The translations under genes were made by a program, and so were the position numbers. A DNA stretch of 64,000 nucleotides from DASXIF01 sp036498145 (GTDB lineage Bacteria; Actinomycetota; Actinomycetes; Mycobacteriales; Jatrophihabitantaceae). How positions within the stretch are numbered: position 1 is the first letter of the stretch; each line of letters begins with the position of its first letter. The notes beneath the pieces were generated by a model that was given only the letters and a program-made list of their open reading frames with translations, ran no database searches and was not told where the DNA came from. Positions 7,771 through 17,752 of the stretch are shown in pieces. The DNA is taken from contig CAVPSV010000004.1 in NCBI GenBank assembly GCA_963708625.1, forward strand, positions 124,001-188,000, in the 5' to 3' direction.

Positions 7771-8619
7771 TCAGCGATACCCCCGCGGCGCCTGGAGCTG
7801 CACCGGGCGGCCCCAGTTGCCCTTGAGCCGCTTACCGCGCTCAACCCAGATCTCCTCGAGCACCGGTAGCAACGCCCCGTACACCGATTCCCCCAACAGC
7901 GTCGAATACTCCGAAGCCATCCGGCGAAACACCGGTTCGCCGGCCGAGAACGCGGCCGGGTCGGACATGCAGAAGTAGCCCTCAGCCGCGAACCAGCCGA
8001 ACCAATGTGGCCGCAACGTGACCAACACGCGCTCACCACCGTTGGCCAGCTCAGCCACGGTGAATGCCGCCGCCGGCGCACTGTGGCACACCATCGGCCG
8101 CGTCTGCTTCGGGTCCAGCCCCAGCCGGTTTGCCAGGTGGTACAGCGAGCAGCCGAGCTTGTCCTGCGGCGTCTCGGTATTGAGGAATATGCAGTTGCCG
8201 CCAACAGCGGTATGTCGGCTGACCAAACTGCCGAGTTCGTCGTGTTCCTCGACGTACCACTCGCCGGCCGCGATCTGCTCGTAGTGCTGCGCGTCGTCCG
8301 GCCCGAGCGCGTCGGCGAACGGCTTTACTCGCAGTGGCGAGTCCACCCGGGCGGCGTCCGCTTCATCCACCTCTGCCGTCGCGAAGTCATAGCTCGGCGT
8401 GATGCGGCAACACCCGGCGACCGAGGGATCGGCCGGCTGATGACGACCGGGCCCTTCGCCGGCCAGTGGCGTCGTCCCCTTGCAACCCCGCCCATAGATG
8501 CACTGGTAGTTGCTGGTCAACGCCAGCACGTCCAGGACGTATTCGTCGTCGCCGTGCCGAACGACCACAGCCTCGTCGGGAACCGGACCGTCGAGGCCCG
8601 GCAGCGGCTGGAAGGGCAC
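7771..8619 (-). CDS. Cysteine-cluster protein (YkgJ/DUF3109-like)
   Basis: 282 residues. Paired cysteines recur along the protein: QCIYGRGC near residue 40, GCCRITP near 68, NCIFLN followed by LGCSLYH near 145-160, a single Cys after RPMV, and FCMS. This spacing resembles YkgJ-type proteins, which are thought to bind Zn or an Fe-S cluster; family membership is from motif memory and function is unknown. The GTG start at 8617-8619 is the only usual start after the stop of the preceding ABC gene. Same strand and 51 bp downstream of the ABC ATPase, so probably the last gene of that operon. Confidence 0.7.
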   Translation of the reverse strand: MPFQPLPGLDGPVPDEAVVVRHGDDEYVLDVLALTSNYQCIYGRGCKGTTPLAGEGPGRHQPADPSVAGCCRITPSYDFATAEVDEADAARVDSPLRVKPFADALGPDDAQHYEQIAAGEWYVEEHDELGSLVSRHTAVGGNCIFLNTETPQDKLGCSLYHLANRLGLDPKQTRPMVCHSAPAAAFTVAELANGGERVLVTLRPHWFGWFAAEGYFCMSDPAAFSAGEPVFRRMASEYSTLLGESVYGALLPVLEEIWVERGKRLKGNWGRPVQLQAPRGYR

Positions 8620-8670
8620 GTACGAAATGTAGCGCGGGCTTTCCGGTCCTCGGTTTCGAAGTGCCGATCC

Positions 8671-9649
8671 TCAGCGTGGCAAAGGGTCGTGCTGGTCCGA
8701 CGCCGCACGCATCGATGCCCGGAACTCGCGGACGCTGTAGCCGACGAGCTGCGCGCGCGACACCGCACGTGCGGATGCGCTGCGTGGCAGGTTCATCATC
8801 GGTCCGAGTTCGCCGAAATACCGGCCCGGCGTGACCACGTCCAGCGGTTCCTCGCTGCCATTGGCCCGCTCCCGATAGATACCGACCTCGCCGGAGCGCA
8901 CGACGTAGACGAGGTCGCTCGGATCGCCCTGGCGAAACAGCACCTGGCCGGCTTCGAGTTCGACCTCGACCGGTTCGCGCTGCAGCGACGCAGCGTGCGG
9001 CACCAGCTCGATCACCTGATCTGCCAGTTGCGTGATCCGGTCGTCGTGCGTCGCGACCACGACGAGCCGTCCCGGCGCCGCGATCTGCCGGATAAGCCGC
9101 AGGATGCCTTCGACCTGGATGTAGTCCAGGTGCGCGGTCGGCTCGTCCGCGATCACCAACGGCGGATCCTGCGCCAGCGCGCGCGCGATCGCCACCCGCT
9201 GCTGCTGACCACCGGACAGTTGTCCCGGCCGGTGGCCGCCACGCTCGCCGAGATCGACGTCTCGCAGGAGCTGATCAGCTCGCTCACCTGCGCCCGTACG
9301 TCCGACGCCGCTGATGCGCAGCGGCACCATCACGTTCGCCCGCGCGGTCAGGCTCGGGATCAGGTTGAACGCCTGGAACACCACACCCACCGTGCGCCGG
9401 CGGTACGCGGACAGTGCTGCGCCGCGCAACTGGGTCACGTCCAGATCGTCGAACGTGATCCTTCCCGCGGGTCGGCGTGAGCAGGCCGGCCAGGCAGGAC
9501 AGCAACGTGGTCTTGCCACAGCCGGACGGACCGAGCAGCACGGCGAGTTGCCCGTCCTCGGCCACAAAGGACAGGTCACGAAACGGGGTGACCTTGTAGC
9601 CGCCGGAAACGAACTCCACGGTCAGGTCGGTGACGCGCAGTGTGCCCAC
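8671..9649 (-). pseudogene. ABC transporter ATPase fused to a cyclic-nucleotide-binding domain, frameshifted
   Basis: N-terminal ABC ATPase of the MacB/LolD/DevA export type: Walker A GPSGCGKTT, Q-loop VFQAFNL, signature LSGGQQQR, Walker B LVIADEP, His switch THDD. The C-terminal 85 residues form a cNMP-binding domain (VLFRQGDPSDLVYVVRSGEVG, then YFGELGPMMNLPRSASARA). One extra base near 9461-9464 shifts the frame between Walker A and the Q-loop; removing it gives 325 codons. The GTG start follows the permease stop by 1 nt. It resembles the Rv0072/Rv0073 pair of M. tuberculosis (from memory). As written the protein would end early; a sequencing error is the simpler explanation because both halves are fully conserved. 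ATP hydrolysis might be gated by cAMP or a related ligand (inference). Confidence 0.88.
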
Positions 9650-9650
9650 C

Positions 9651-10700
9651 TCAGCCGCCGAACGCCGCGACCGGATCGGCGGAGGTCGCCCTTCGCAGCG
9701 CGACCAGGCTGGCGGCGACGCCGACGACGAGCGCGACCAGCGGCAAGGTCGCGTACGCGCTGGTGGGCACCGACAGCGGCTGGTTGAACACGCCGGTGAG
9801 GAAGAACGACAGCACGGTGCCGAATGCGGCGGCGAGCAACGTCACCAGCACCGCCTGCAGGCACAGGCTGCCGAACAGCGCCGCGGAGGACGAGCCGAGT
9901 GCCTTCAGCACCGCGAAGTCACGCACGCGTTGCAACGCGGAGACGTACACCAGCGCGGCGATGATGATTGCTGCCACGACCCACATCATCGTGCGCGACT
10001 TGTTGATCGATGAGACGCCGCTGGCGAGCGTGGTGAGGCTGTGCGCCTCGACCTGCCCGGGCGTGAACATCGCGAGCCCGGTCGGCACGGCGGTCGGCAC
10101 CCCGGTGGTGACGACGGCCGTTACCACCGGCTGGCCACCGAGCAGTGCGGCCTGCGCATCGGCGAGCGTCATGTACGCGAGCGGGATGCCCGCGGTGAGG
10201 GTGCGGCCGGAGACGGTGCCCACCACGTGCAGGGCGGTCGTGCCGAGCGTCACCGCCGAGCCGAGCGGCACGTGGGCGCGTCGGTCCAGCACGAGTTGAC
10301 CGCCGCCGGTCAATGCGCTGCCGCTGCCGGGACGAGGCGAGCCCAGCCCGCCGGGCCGGACCGCGAGGACGTTCACCGTCACCTGCCGCCCGCCGACGCG
10401 CAGCACCTCCTGCGGCAGCATCACCACCGGGTCCGCCGCGCGCACGCCAGGCTCGCCGGCGATCTGTTGCACCGCGGCCTGGTCGAAGGTCGCGACGGAC
10501 GCTACCCGGCCGTTCGACTTCTCACTCATCACCCAGCGATCGGCGCCAACGGCGCCCACCGTCGCGTTGATCTCGGTCCGGAACCCGTTGGCCAGCCCGG
10601 ACAGCAAGATCGCCATTGCCAGCACGACCCCGCCGCCGAGGACCGCGATGAGGAACTGGCGGTATCGGTAGCGCAGGTCCGCAAGCGTGATGACAATCAT
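9651..10700 (-). CDS. ABC transporter permease, FtsX/MacB type
   Basis: 349 residues. N-terminal TM helix (about 14-34, after DLRYRYRQFLIAVLGG), a large extracytoplasmic MacB-like domain (about 40-225), then three C-terminal TM helices (about 232-252, 278-302, 322-340). This is the fold of FtsX/MacB/DevC exporters and mechanotransmitters. The start ATG is at 10698-10700. It ends 1 nt before the GTG of its ATPase partner, so the two form one transporter. The substrate is unknown; the secreted S53 peptidase upstream is a possible cargo or neighbour only. Confidence 0.9.
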   Translation of the reverse strand: MIVITLADLRYRYRQFLIAVLGGGVVLAMAILLSGLANGFRTEINATVGAVGADRWVMSEKSNGRVASVATFDQAAVQQIAGEPGVRAADPVVMLPQEVLRVGGRQVTVNVLAVRPGGLGSPRPGSGSALTGGGQLVLDRRAHVPLGSAVTLGTTALHVVGTVSGRTLTAGIPLAYMTLADAQAALLGGQPVVTAVVTTGVPTAVPTGLAMFTPGQVEAHSLTTLASGVSSINKSRTMMWVVAAIIIAALVYVSALQRVRDFAVLKALGSSSAALFGSLCLQAVLVTLLAAAFGTVLSFFLTGVFNQPLSVPTSAYATLPLVALVVGVAASLVALRRATSADPVAAFGG

Positions 10701-10754
10701 CGCCGGTCAGCTCCTCCACACCGGCGTACCGAACGCGTCACGGAGGCTAGGACC

Positions 10755-11975
10755 TCAGAACGCGCCGATTCCGTTCGGCGTGCCGTTGCCGGTCGGACCG
10801 TCATAACCCGGCCCGCCGGTGCACAGGTACGAACTGCCGCACGATCCGTTGCTGCCGCTGGTGACGTCGTGCAGCGACGCCGCGTGGTTGTACGTCGACT
10901 GCGCCGCGGCAAACCCGGCCGCGTTGCCGGCCAGTGCGTACATGCTCGCGATGATCGGCGCCGCGGCGCTGGTACCGCCGACGGTCCCCCAGCCGTCGAA
11001 GCACTTACCGCCGAGTGCGTTGAGGGTGGAGCAGTTGGAGTCGTACACCGACACGCCGGTGTTCGGGTCGGCGACGGCGGAGACGTCGGCCACGGTCCGG
11101 TTGGCGCACCCGCTGTCGGTCTGCCAGAGCGGCTTGGCCTCGTACTTCGAGCAGCCGCTGCCGGCGCCGCTCCACACGGTTTCGTTCCATCCGCGCGGGC
11201 TGCTGTCGCGGCTCAGCGTGGTGCCACCGACCGCGGTGACGTCCGGCGACGAGGCCGGGTACTCCACGCCGTAGCCCGAGTCACCGGAGCTCACCGTGAT
11301 GGCGATGCCGGGGTGGTTGAAGTGGACGTTGTTCGCCGGGTCGTTCTTGGTCTCCTTGCCGCCATAGCTGTTGGAGATGGCCCCGGGGTGCAGCTGTGCC
11401 GCTGTGTCGACGGCCGCGTACAGGTTCGCGTTCTGGTTGTTCTTCGCTTCCACCAGCACGATCTTGCATGCCGGGCAGATCGCGCTGACCATGTCCAGGT
11501 CCAGGCTCACCTCCACCGCCCAGCCCTGGTTGTTCTTCGGGTACGAGCCCTGCACGCCGTTCTGATTGACCTTGGTGAAGCAACCATTGGCGGTGGTGCA
11601 GGCGGGCAAGTCGTAGAACGCCCGGTAGACGGCCAGGTCGGCCTCGGCGGTCTTGTCGTCGAAGGCGTCCACGACGGCGACCGTCGGCGCTGACGGGCCG
11701 CTGAAGGTGGAGGGAACCTGGTAGGCCGAAACCAGGTCGGGGGGGCCGTAGCCGGTGGGCGCGGAGGCTGCGTCCGGGCGGCCGGAGGCGTCGGCGAGCA
11801 GCGACAGGTTGCAATGCGAGAAGCCGGCGCGCAGGTCCAGCCCGCAGCTACCGAGAATGCTGTGCAGCAGGGCGGTTGGTGACGACGAGGCACCCGCCGC
11901 GCCCGCGCCGCTCGGCCACAGCAACGCTCCCGCGCAGGCGAGCACCACGAGGACGATCAGGGGTCGACGGCGCAC
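10755..11975 (-). CDS. Secreted S53 (sedolisin/kumamolisin-type) peptidase
   Basis: 406 residues with a signal peptide (about 1-27, Arg-rich start then a hydrophobic core ending AGAAG). S53 features: Glu and Asp of the catalytic triad in WAVEVSLDLDM, oxyanion Asp in SSGDSGYG, and nucleophile Ser in GGTSAAAP near residue 340. These serine-carboxyl peptidases usually work at acid pH outside the cell. No long N-terminal prodomain is present, so it belongs to the short group. Several Cys pairs suggest disulfides. The start is GTG (11973-11975) with GGAGGG 8 nt upstream. Same strand as the ABC pair, 54 bp away. Confidence 0.9.
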   Translation of the reverse strand: MRRRPLIVLVVLACAGALLWPSGAGAAGASSSPTALLHSILGSCGLDLRAGFSHCNLSLLADASGRPDAASAPTGYGPPDLVSAYQVPSTFSGPSAPTVAVVDAFDDKTAEADLAVYRAFYDLPACTTANGCFTKVNQNGVQGSYPKNNQGWAVEVSLDLDMVSAICPACKIVLVEAKNNQNANLYAAVDTAAQLHPGAISNSYGGKETKNDPANNVHFNHPGIAITVSSGDSGYGVEYPASSPDVTAVGGTTLSRDSSPRGWNETVWSGAGSGCSKYEAKPLWQTDSGCANRTVADVSAVADPNTGVSVYDSNCSTLNALGGKCFDGWGTVGGTSAAAPIIASMYALAGNAAGFAAAQSTYNHAASLHDVTSGSNGSCGSSYLCTGGPGYDGPTGNGTPNGIGAF

Positions 11976-12375
11976 GCTGTTGTCCCTCCGATGAACGCCC
12001 CTTCCTGCCGGGGCGAATCTGCACGGATGCTATGCCGTTCTCCGTTACGCCGCAGTACAAGAACTCCAGCTGAGGACCTCGCCACGGCGCCGGTCGGCAG
12101 CGTGGCCGCACCCATCGGCGCGGCCGGTGCCTGTGCATGAAGTCGTGGACGAAGGTGTGGATGCACCGGTGGACGAAGCCGGATTCTGGGGATAACCGAG
12201 GCACTTCTGTGGACCGTCTCGTCCTGCGAAAAGAATCTTTGAAAGACGCGCGCCAAGGCCTTGTGCGACGCCCGCAAGCCCAGTAGAACTACCGCATCGC
12301 ACGGCACGAAGATTGGTCGAGGGAAACCTAGACAGGCCGACGGAGACGGGAAACCGACGACGAAGGTTGATCGGC
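11976..12375. other. Intergenic region upstream of the S53 gene
   Basis: The first half of a 770-bp gap between divergent genes. It holds the S53 ribosome binding site (11983-11989) and a minus-strand TAGCAT box at 12027-12032 that could be its -10. Frames here have no family similarity. A lone TTATCCCCA (minus strand, about 12188-12196) resembles a DnaA box but has no companions. Confidence 0.4.
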
Positions 12376-12498
12376 GTGACCGACGATCGGTTCGGCAACG
12401 CGGGCCGGCTGAGCACGTTGAACACGTTGGACGCACTGAGCAATCGGTGCATTCGGCGAATCAGCGCAATCGGCAGGCGGTGCAGCAGGACCGGCTGA
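12376..12498 (+). CDS. Possible 40-residue small protein before a terminator
   Basis: Starts at GTG 12376 with GAAGG 9 nt upstream and reads VTDDRFGNAG... through a basic, Cys-containing tail to the TGA at 12496-12498, whose last bases begin a perfect terminator stem. No homologue recognised. The placement of stop codon against terminator is what supports it; it may instead be a small RNA. Confidence 0.3.
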   Translation: MTDDRFGNAGRLSTLNTLDALSNRCIRRISAIGRRCSRTG

Positions 12499-12529
12499 GG
12501 CCCCTCCATCTCATACATGGAGGGGCCTC
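12497..12529 (+). terminator. Perfect 13-bp hairpin
   Basis: GAGGCCCCTCCAT and its exact complement separated by 7 nt. No T-run follows, as is common for actinobacterial terminators. It ends a short transcript starting somewhere after about 12230. Confidence 0.7.
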
Positions 12530-12733
12530 ACTCATTCTTGCCCATACCGGTGGCGAATCCCGGCAAACACCGCGCCTCGGCGCGTCGCGCGAGCCTCGCT
12601 GCGCAGTGTCTATCGAAGCGGTTCGACACCCACGCGAACCCGGCGCGGCGTGCAGGTGAATGCGCATCGACAGACCTGTGCGCAGACCGTCGCGATCACC
12701 CCTTTGACACGGCCGCGGCGCGTCGCCCGCGGC

Positions 12734-12739
12734 TAGACT
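12734..12739 (+). promoter_or_regulatory. -10 box TAGACT for a leaderless cyclase mRNA
   Basis: TAGACT ends 6 nt before the GTG at 12746, so transcription should begin at or next to the start codon. Confidence 0.6.
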
Positions 12740-12745
12740 GGTCCG

Positions 12746-15700
12746 GTGGAGGGCGCGGCGCATACCGCCGCGGGCGCCGGTATGCACACGGCAGTCGGTG
12801 ACCCGCTGGCTCCGTACGTCCCCCGGCTCGTCGTCGACTGGCTCGCCGAGGATCCGGACCGCACCCACCGCACCGTCGCGGGCACCTTCGTCTTCGCGGA
12901 CATCTCCGGTTTCACCGCCCTCACCGAGCGCCTCGCCGTGCGCGGCAAGGCCGGCGCCGAGGAAATGGGCGACCTGCTCAACGTCGTGTTCGAGCAGCTG
13001 TTCACCGCCGCGTACGACTACGGCGCCAATCTGATCAAGTGGGGCGGCGACGCGGTACTGCTGCTGTTCGACGGTGCCCGCCACGACGAGCGGGCCTGCG
13101 CGGCCGCGTGGCAGATGCAGGTGGTGATGCGGCGCATCGGCACGTTGCAAACGTCAGTCGGCGTGGTCCGCCTCGGCATGTCCATCGGGGTGCACACCGG
13201 CGACGCCGACTTCTTTCTCGTCGGCGACCTGCACCGCGAGCTGGTGGTCACCGGTCCGGTCGCCACCGGCACCGCACTGATGGAGAAGCTCGCCGCAACG
13301 GGGCGAGGTCGTGCTCAGCCCCGCGGCCGCCGCCGCGTTGCCCCGTCGCTGCGTCGGCCGGGCACGAGAGTCGGGCCTGCTGCTGGCCGGCGCGCCGCCG
13401 GTCGGGCTGGCGCCGAACCGCAGCCCGAAGCGCGTCGACGTCGACCTCGGCCAGGCGCTGTGCGCGACGCTGCGCGAGCATCTGCGCGGCGGGCACGTGG
13501 AGCACGAACATCGCGCGGTGACCGTGGGCTTCGTCGAGTTCTCCGGCACCGACGCGGTACTGGCGCAACGGGGGCCAGAAGAACTCAGCGCGGCGCTGGC
13601 GTACGTCATCGACGTCGCCGAGCAGGCCGCACAAGCCAACGACGTGACGTTCCTGGCCACGGATCTGACCGAGAACGGCGGCAAGATCATCCTGACGTCC
13701 GGAGTCCCGCGCGCGGCCGGTGATGACGAGGCCCGGATGCTGGCGACGGTGCGGCGGATCGTCCATCCGGGCGGCCGTCTCTCGCTGCGTGGCGGCATCA
13801 CCTGCGGCAATGTGTTCGCCGGCGACTACGGGCCGTTCTATCGCAAGACGTACTCGATCGCCGGCGACGTGGTGAACCTCGCCGCGCGCCTGATGAGCAA
13901 AGCCGGCCCCGGGCAGGTCATCGCGCTGCCGGCGGTGCTGGACCGCTCGCACAGCACGTTCGAGGCAACCGCGCTGCCGCCGTTCCAGGTCAAGGGCAAA
14001 GCCAAGCCGATCGGCGCGGTGCTGGTGGGTGACGTGCGGCGTGAGTCGGACGCGACGACCGAACGACGGCTGTTGCCGCTGTTCGGGCGCGAACAGCAGC
14101 TGTCGCTGCTGCTGGACGCCGCCCAACGCAGTGCGAGTGGGCACGGCGCCGTCATCGAGCTGGTCGGGCCGCCGGGCATCGGCAAGACTCGGCTGCTCGA
14201 GGAGCTCGGCGCGCGGGTCGAGGCGCGGACCCTCTGGGCCGACGGCGACATCTACGGCCGGGCGACCCCGTACCAGCCCATGCATCGCATGCTGCGGCGA
14301 ACCCTCGCGCTGCCGGGCGACGTCGAGGACGCCGTGGTGACGGCCGCGATCGGAGACCTGGTGCGGGGCTCGGCACCGGATCTGCTGCCGTGGCTGCCAT
14401 TGATCGCCATCACGGCCGGCGTGGACATCCCACCCACGCCGGAGGTCCAGCGGCTCGACCCGCAGATGCGCCGCAAGCGGCTGGAGACAGTGACCAGCGA
14501 CCTGCTGGGCAGGCTGCTGAACAGCCCGATCGTGATGGTGCTCAACGACGTCCACTTCATGGACGACGCCACGCTCGCGCTTGTGCGCCGCCTGGCCGCG
14601 GACACCCCGCACCGGCCCTGGCTGCTCATCGTCACCCGCCGGCCCGGCACCGCGGCTCCGGTCGATCCCGGGCCGGACGTCACCACCCTGGAACTCGAGC
14701 CGCTGGACCCCGCGGCGGCGAACGAGTTCCTGCTCGCCGCGACGGAGAATCTCCCGTTGACGGGCCACCGTCGTCGTGAACTCGTCGCCCGCGCCGGCGG
14801 CAATCCGCTGTTCCTCACCCGGCTGGTCACGGCCGCGGCCGCCGGCGCTGATCTCGACAGCCTGCCCGACTCGCTGGAAGGCATGATCTCGGCGCAGATC
14901 GACCGCCTGCCCGCGCCCAAGCGGCGCTGGCTGCGCGCGGCGTCGGTACTCGGCATGGTGGTCGAGCCGTCCTGGCTGGCGGCCATGCTGGCCGGCACGG
15001 ACCTCGCCGACACTTCCGCCGCCGACCTGAGCGAATTCATCACCGAGCATCTCGATTCCCGCCTGCACTTCGTGCACCACCTGGTGCGGCTGACCGCCTA
15101 CGAAGGGCTGCCGTACCGTCGGCGGACCGAATTGCACGCCCGCGCCGCCGAGATCATCGAAGCCGCGCTGGGTACCCGCAGCGACTCGCACGCCGCGCTG
15201 CTCTCGCTGCACTGCCTCAACGGCGGTCGCTTCGCCGAGGCATGGCGGTACGCGCGCCTGGCCGGCGACCAGGCGCGCGCGCAGTACGCGCTGACCGAGG
15301 CGGCCAGCTGCTACCAGCGGGCCGTCGCGGCTGCCAAGCACGTGCCCGCTCTCGCCGATGTCGAGGTGTCCGACGTGTATGCGGCGCTGGCCGAGGTGAG
15401 CATGGACCTCGGTGAGATGCCCGCCGCCGAGCACGCGTTGCGGCGCGCGCGAGTCCACGCCAAGGATGACCCGCGCCGGTTGGCACGACTGCAGCTGAAG
15501 ACGGCGCAGCATCGCCAGCACGTGGGCCGGCACACCGACGCGCTGCGCTGGATCGCGCGCGGACGCACGAGCGCCGGCCAGGGCGACGGCGCGCTGAGCC
15601 TGCGTGCCGAACTCGCCGAGCGCGGTGCGCTGATCCGCTACGACCAGGGCGCATACAAGCAGGCGATGGCCTGGGCCACCCGCGCGGTCGACGAGGCTCG

Positions 15701-16565
15701 CGCCGCGGGCGACCCCGTGCTGGAGGCGCGGGGCCTCGGCGTGCTCGTCGGCCAGGCCGCGCTCGCCGGATTGCCCATCGACCCCTCGCGCGTGTCCGAG
15801 GCGCTGGACATGTACGAACGCACCGGCGACCTACGTGGCAAGGCGCGCACGTCCAACGCGTTGGGTGTGTGGGCCTACTTCGCCGGGCGCTGGGACGACG
15901 CCGTCGCGTACTACGCGCAGGCCGAGCATGCCTCGCACCAGATCGGCCGCGACTTCGACGCCGCGGCTGCCGCGGCGAACCAGGCCGAGGTGCTCATCCA
16001 GCAAGGACGCATGGACGACGCGGACCGGGTGCTGACGCCGGCCATCCGCACCCTGGTCGAGGCGAATGCAACCAGCTTCCTGGCCTTCGCGGTGGCGCTC
16101 AGTGGCCGAATCCTGGTCGCACGCGGACGGTACGGCGACGCGCTGGATCGATTCACCCAAGCGCGGTCGATGTGCCTGGAGATGGGCGAGGTCGGCGAGG
16201 CGCTGGCCATCGAGGCGCACAGCGCGGAATGCGTGCTGCGCGCCGGTGAGCCGGAGGAGGCGGTCCGGCTGTCGGACCGCACTGCCGGCTCAGCGGAGTC
16301 CCGTGGCGTCACCGCGTCGGTCGCGGCGCACCTGCACCGGGTCCGGGGGGAGGCACTGATTGCACTTCGGCAGCACGAGGCCGGGGCCACGCACGTGCGC
16401 GCGGCGCTGGCCGAGGCGCGGGCGCGCGATACGAGTTACGAGATCGAGGCGAGTCTGCGCGCGCTGCTGCGTCTTGGCGTCGCGGCCTCTGCAGCCGAGG
16501 CGGCGCAATGGAATGCGGAGCGCACGGAACTCGCCCGTGCGCTCGGCATCACCTACTCCCCTTGA
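12746..16565 (+). pseudogene. Class III nucleotide cyclase / AAA ATPase / TPR regulator, frameshifted
   Basis: Corrected length 1272 residues. Cyclase domain 1 (about 35-190: VFADISGFTALTERL, then LIKWGGDAVLLLF) and a second cyclase-like domain (about 240-430: VGFVEFSGTD, then YSIAGDVVNLAARL) make a tandem pair; the second appears to lack the first metal-binding Asp, so activity may need both halves. An AAA/NACHT-like ATPase follows (Walker A VGPPGIGKTR near 473), then a long TPR-like helical region from about 800. This is the large CHD-AAA-TPR architecture of mycobacterial Rv0891c/Rv1358-type proteins. One extra G in the GGGG at 13300-13303 breaks the frame inside domain 1; removing it joins TGE to VVLSP. 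The GTG start is supported by the -10 box 6 nt upstream. It is divergent from the cNMP-domain ABC operon. Confidence 0.87.
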
Positions 16566-16585
16566 AGCTCCTACCGAAGCTCCGT

Positions 16586-16628
16586 CTGGGGAGAGTTGGT
16601 GGCGCCTGGACCAGCGAACTCTCCCCAG
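16586..16628. terminator. Bidirectional terminator between convergent genes
   Basis: CTGGGGAGAGTT at 16586-16597 pairs perfectly with AACTCTCCCCAG at 16617-16628. It lies between the cyclase stop (16565) and the convergent secreted-protein stop (16645). Confidence 0.8.
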
Positions 16629-16644
16629 GTCGGGCTGAAGGTCC

Positions 16645-17652
16645 TTACCCGATGTACTTGGGATCGCCGAACTGTCCGTACTCCCAGTTCACCACGATCG
16701 TGATCACGTCGGACTCGGTGTTCTCGCCGTACTGGTCCACGCCGTCTTCGATATCGACGCACGGCGCGTCCGAGCCCTCTCCACACACCGGCAGCGGTGC
16801 CTCGTAGAGGGCCTGGGTGCCTTCGACCACCAGCGGCGCGGTGTTGCCGGTCTTGCCACTGATGAACGGGTTGTGGGCGGCGAAGCAGCCGAGGTAGCCG
16901 GGGTGACTGTCCAGCGCGGCACGGATGTTGTCTGCCTGGCTCGGGTCGGTGACCGTGTAGTCCATCGTCTTGAAGATGCCCTGCACGTCGGGGGTGTCAC
17001 TGAACGTCGACTGATCGCCCGCGTGCGGGTCGGCACACTTGAGCTTGGCACCGCCGAGAGACTCTGCCAGCGTGTGCTTCACCGAACCCTGCTGGTCAGT
17101 GAACAGGTCCGCCCAGGTGTTGCCGCTGTTGGACTCGATGAGGCCGGCGTCGCAGAAGTTGTCGTTCTTGGAGCACGGCACCGACGACGAGTTGGGGTAC
17201 GACGTCTCGTTGATGGTGAGGTGGGTCGTCCCCGAGCTCTGCTTGCCGACGCTGTCGCCCGGCCAGGATGCCGTGATGACGTTGACGCCTTCCGGCAGGG
17301 ATGTGGTGTTCAGCGTCGCCTTGCACGTCTTCAGCACGCACGTGTCCAGTGGCGCCGAGCCCAGGTCGCCGACCGTGTCGGCGGAGAAGGTCACCGTGCC
17401 GGTGGGCGCCACGCCGAGCCCAGGCAGCTTGAGGATCTTCACGCTGGCGACGATGGCGACGTTGGCCTCCACCCCAGCCGGCGACGGAGATGCCTTCACC
17501 GTCGTGCTGCTCGGTGCCGTGCCGGCGGCATTCGCCGTGGCCGGTATCACCAGCGCCAGGCCGGTCGCTGCGCCCGCGGCGGCAATCGTCGCGATTGCCC
17601 GCCGGGTCCAGCGCGGCTGTATGCGTGACGTGGGTTCGCTGTGGCGGCCCAT
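16645..17652 (-). CDS. Secreted protein with an Ig-like (Big_3-type) domain
   Basis: 335 residues. Twin-Arg-like, Arg-rich N-terminus and hydrophobic core (about 18-43, ending ATANAAG) mark a signal peptide. Residues about 45-150 read as a bacterial Ig-like fold (GTVTFSADTVGDLGSAPLD, then GVNVITASWPGD), usual in cell-surface and secreted proteins. The C-terminal half is Cys-rich and unassigned. ATG at 17650-17652 with GGAGGG immediately upstream. The 5' leader carries a strong hairpin, and a stress-sigma-type promoter lies farther upstream. Confidence 0.75.
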   Translation of the reverse strand: MGRHSEPTSRIQPRWTRRAIATIAAAGAATGLALVIPATANAAGTAPSSTTVKASPSPAGVEANVAIVASVKILKLPGLGVAPTGTVTFSADTVGDLGSAPLDTCVLKTCKATLNTTSLPEGVNVITASWPGDSVGKQSSGTTHLTINETSYPNSSSVPCSKNDNFCDAGLIESNSGNTWADLFTDQQGSVKHTLAESLGGAKLKCADPHAGDQSTFSDTPDVQGIFKTMDYTVTDPSQADNIRAALDSHPGYLGCFAAHNPFISGKTGNTAPLVVEGTQALYEAPLPVCGEGSDAPCVDIEDGVDQYGENTESDVITIVVNWEYGQFGDPKYIG

Positions 17653-17667
17653 GACCCTCCCATCGTG

Positions 17668-17688
17668 GGGGCGACGCCGTGTCGCCCC
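17668..17688 (-). promoter_or_regulatory. Hairpin in the 5' leader of the Ig-like protein
   Basis: GGGGCGAC and GTCGCCCC separated by 5 nt, about 16 nt upstream of the start codon and close to the Shine-Dalgarno site. It could affect translation or mRNA stability. Confidence 0.45.
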
Positions 17689-17726
17689 TGCTCGATCAAC
17701 TGTCTTGGCCGAACGCAGGGTACGGA

Positions 17727-17752
17727 GTACCCGCTAAACGGCGCGTAAATGC
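17727..17752 (-). promoter_or_regulatory. Candidate sigma-B/F type promoter
   Basis: On the minus strand GCAT, 16 nt, GGGTAC fits the actinobacterial stress-sigma consensus GNNT-N14-16-GGGTAY. GGGTAC is also one arm of a palindrome with GTACCC (17718-17732). It would give a leader of roughly 65 nt. Confidence 0.4.

Noticed and set aside
8005..9480. 491-aa plus-strand frame
   Set aside because: Shadow of the cysteine-cluster and ABC genes, whose motifs are on the minus strand.
10041..11693. 550-aa plus-strand frame
   Set aside because: Shadow of the permease and S53 peptidase.
12186..12200. Single DnaA-box-like TTATCCCCA, possible origin
   Set aside because: No cluster of boxes, no dnaA/dnaN neighbours.
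13248..15533. 761-aa minus-strand frame
   Set aside because: Antisense shadow of the cyclase/AAA gene.
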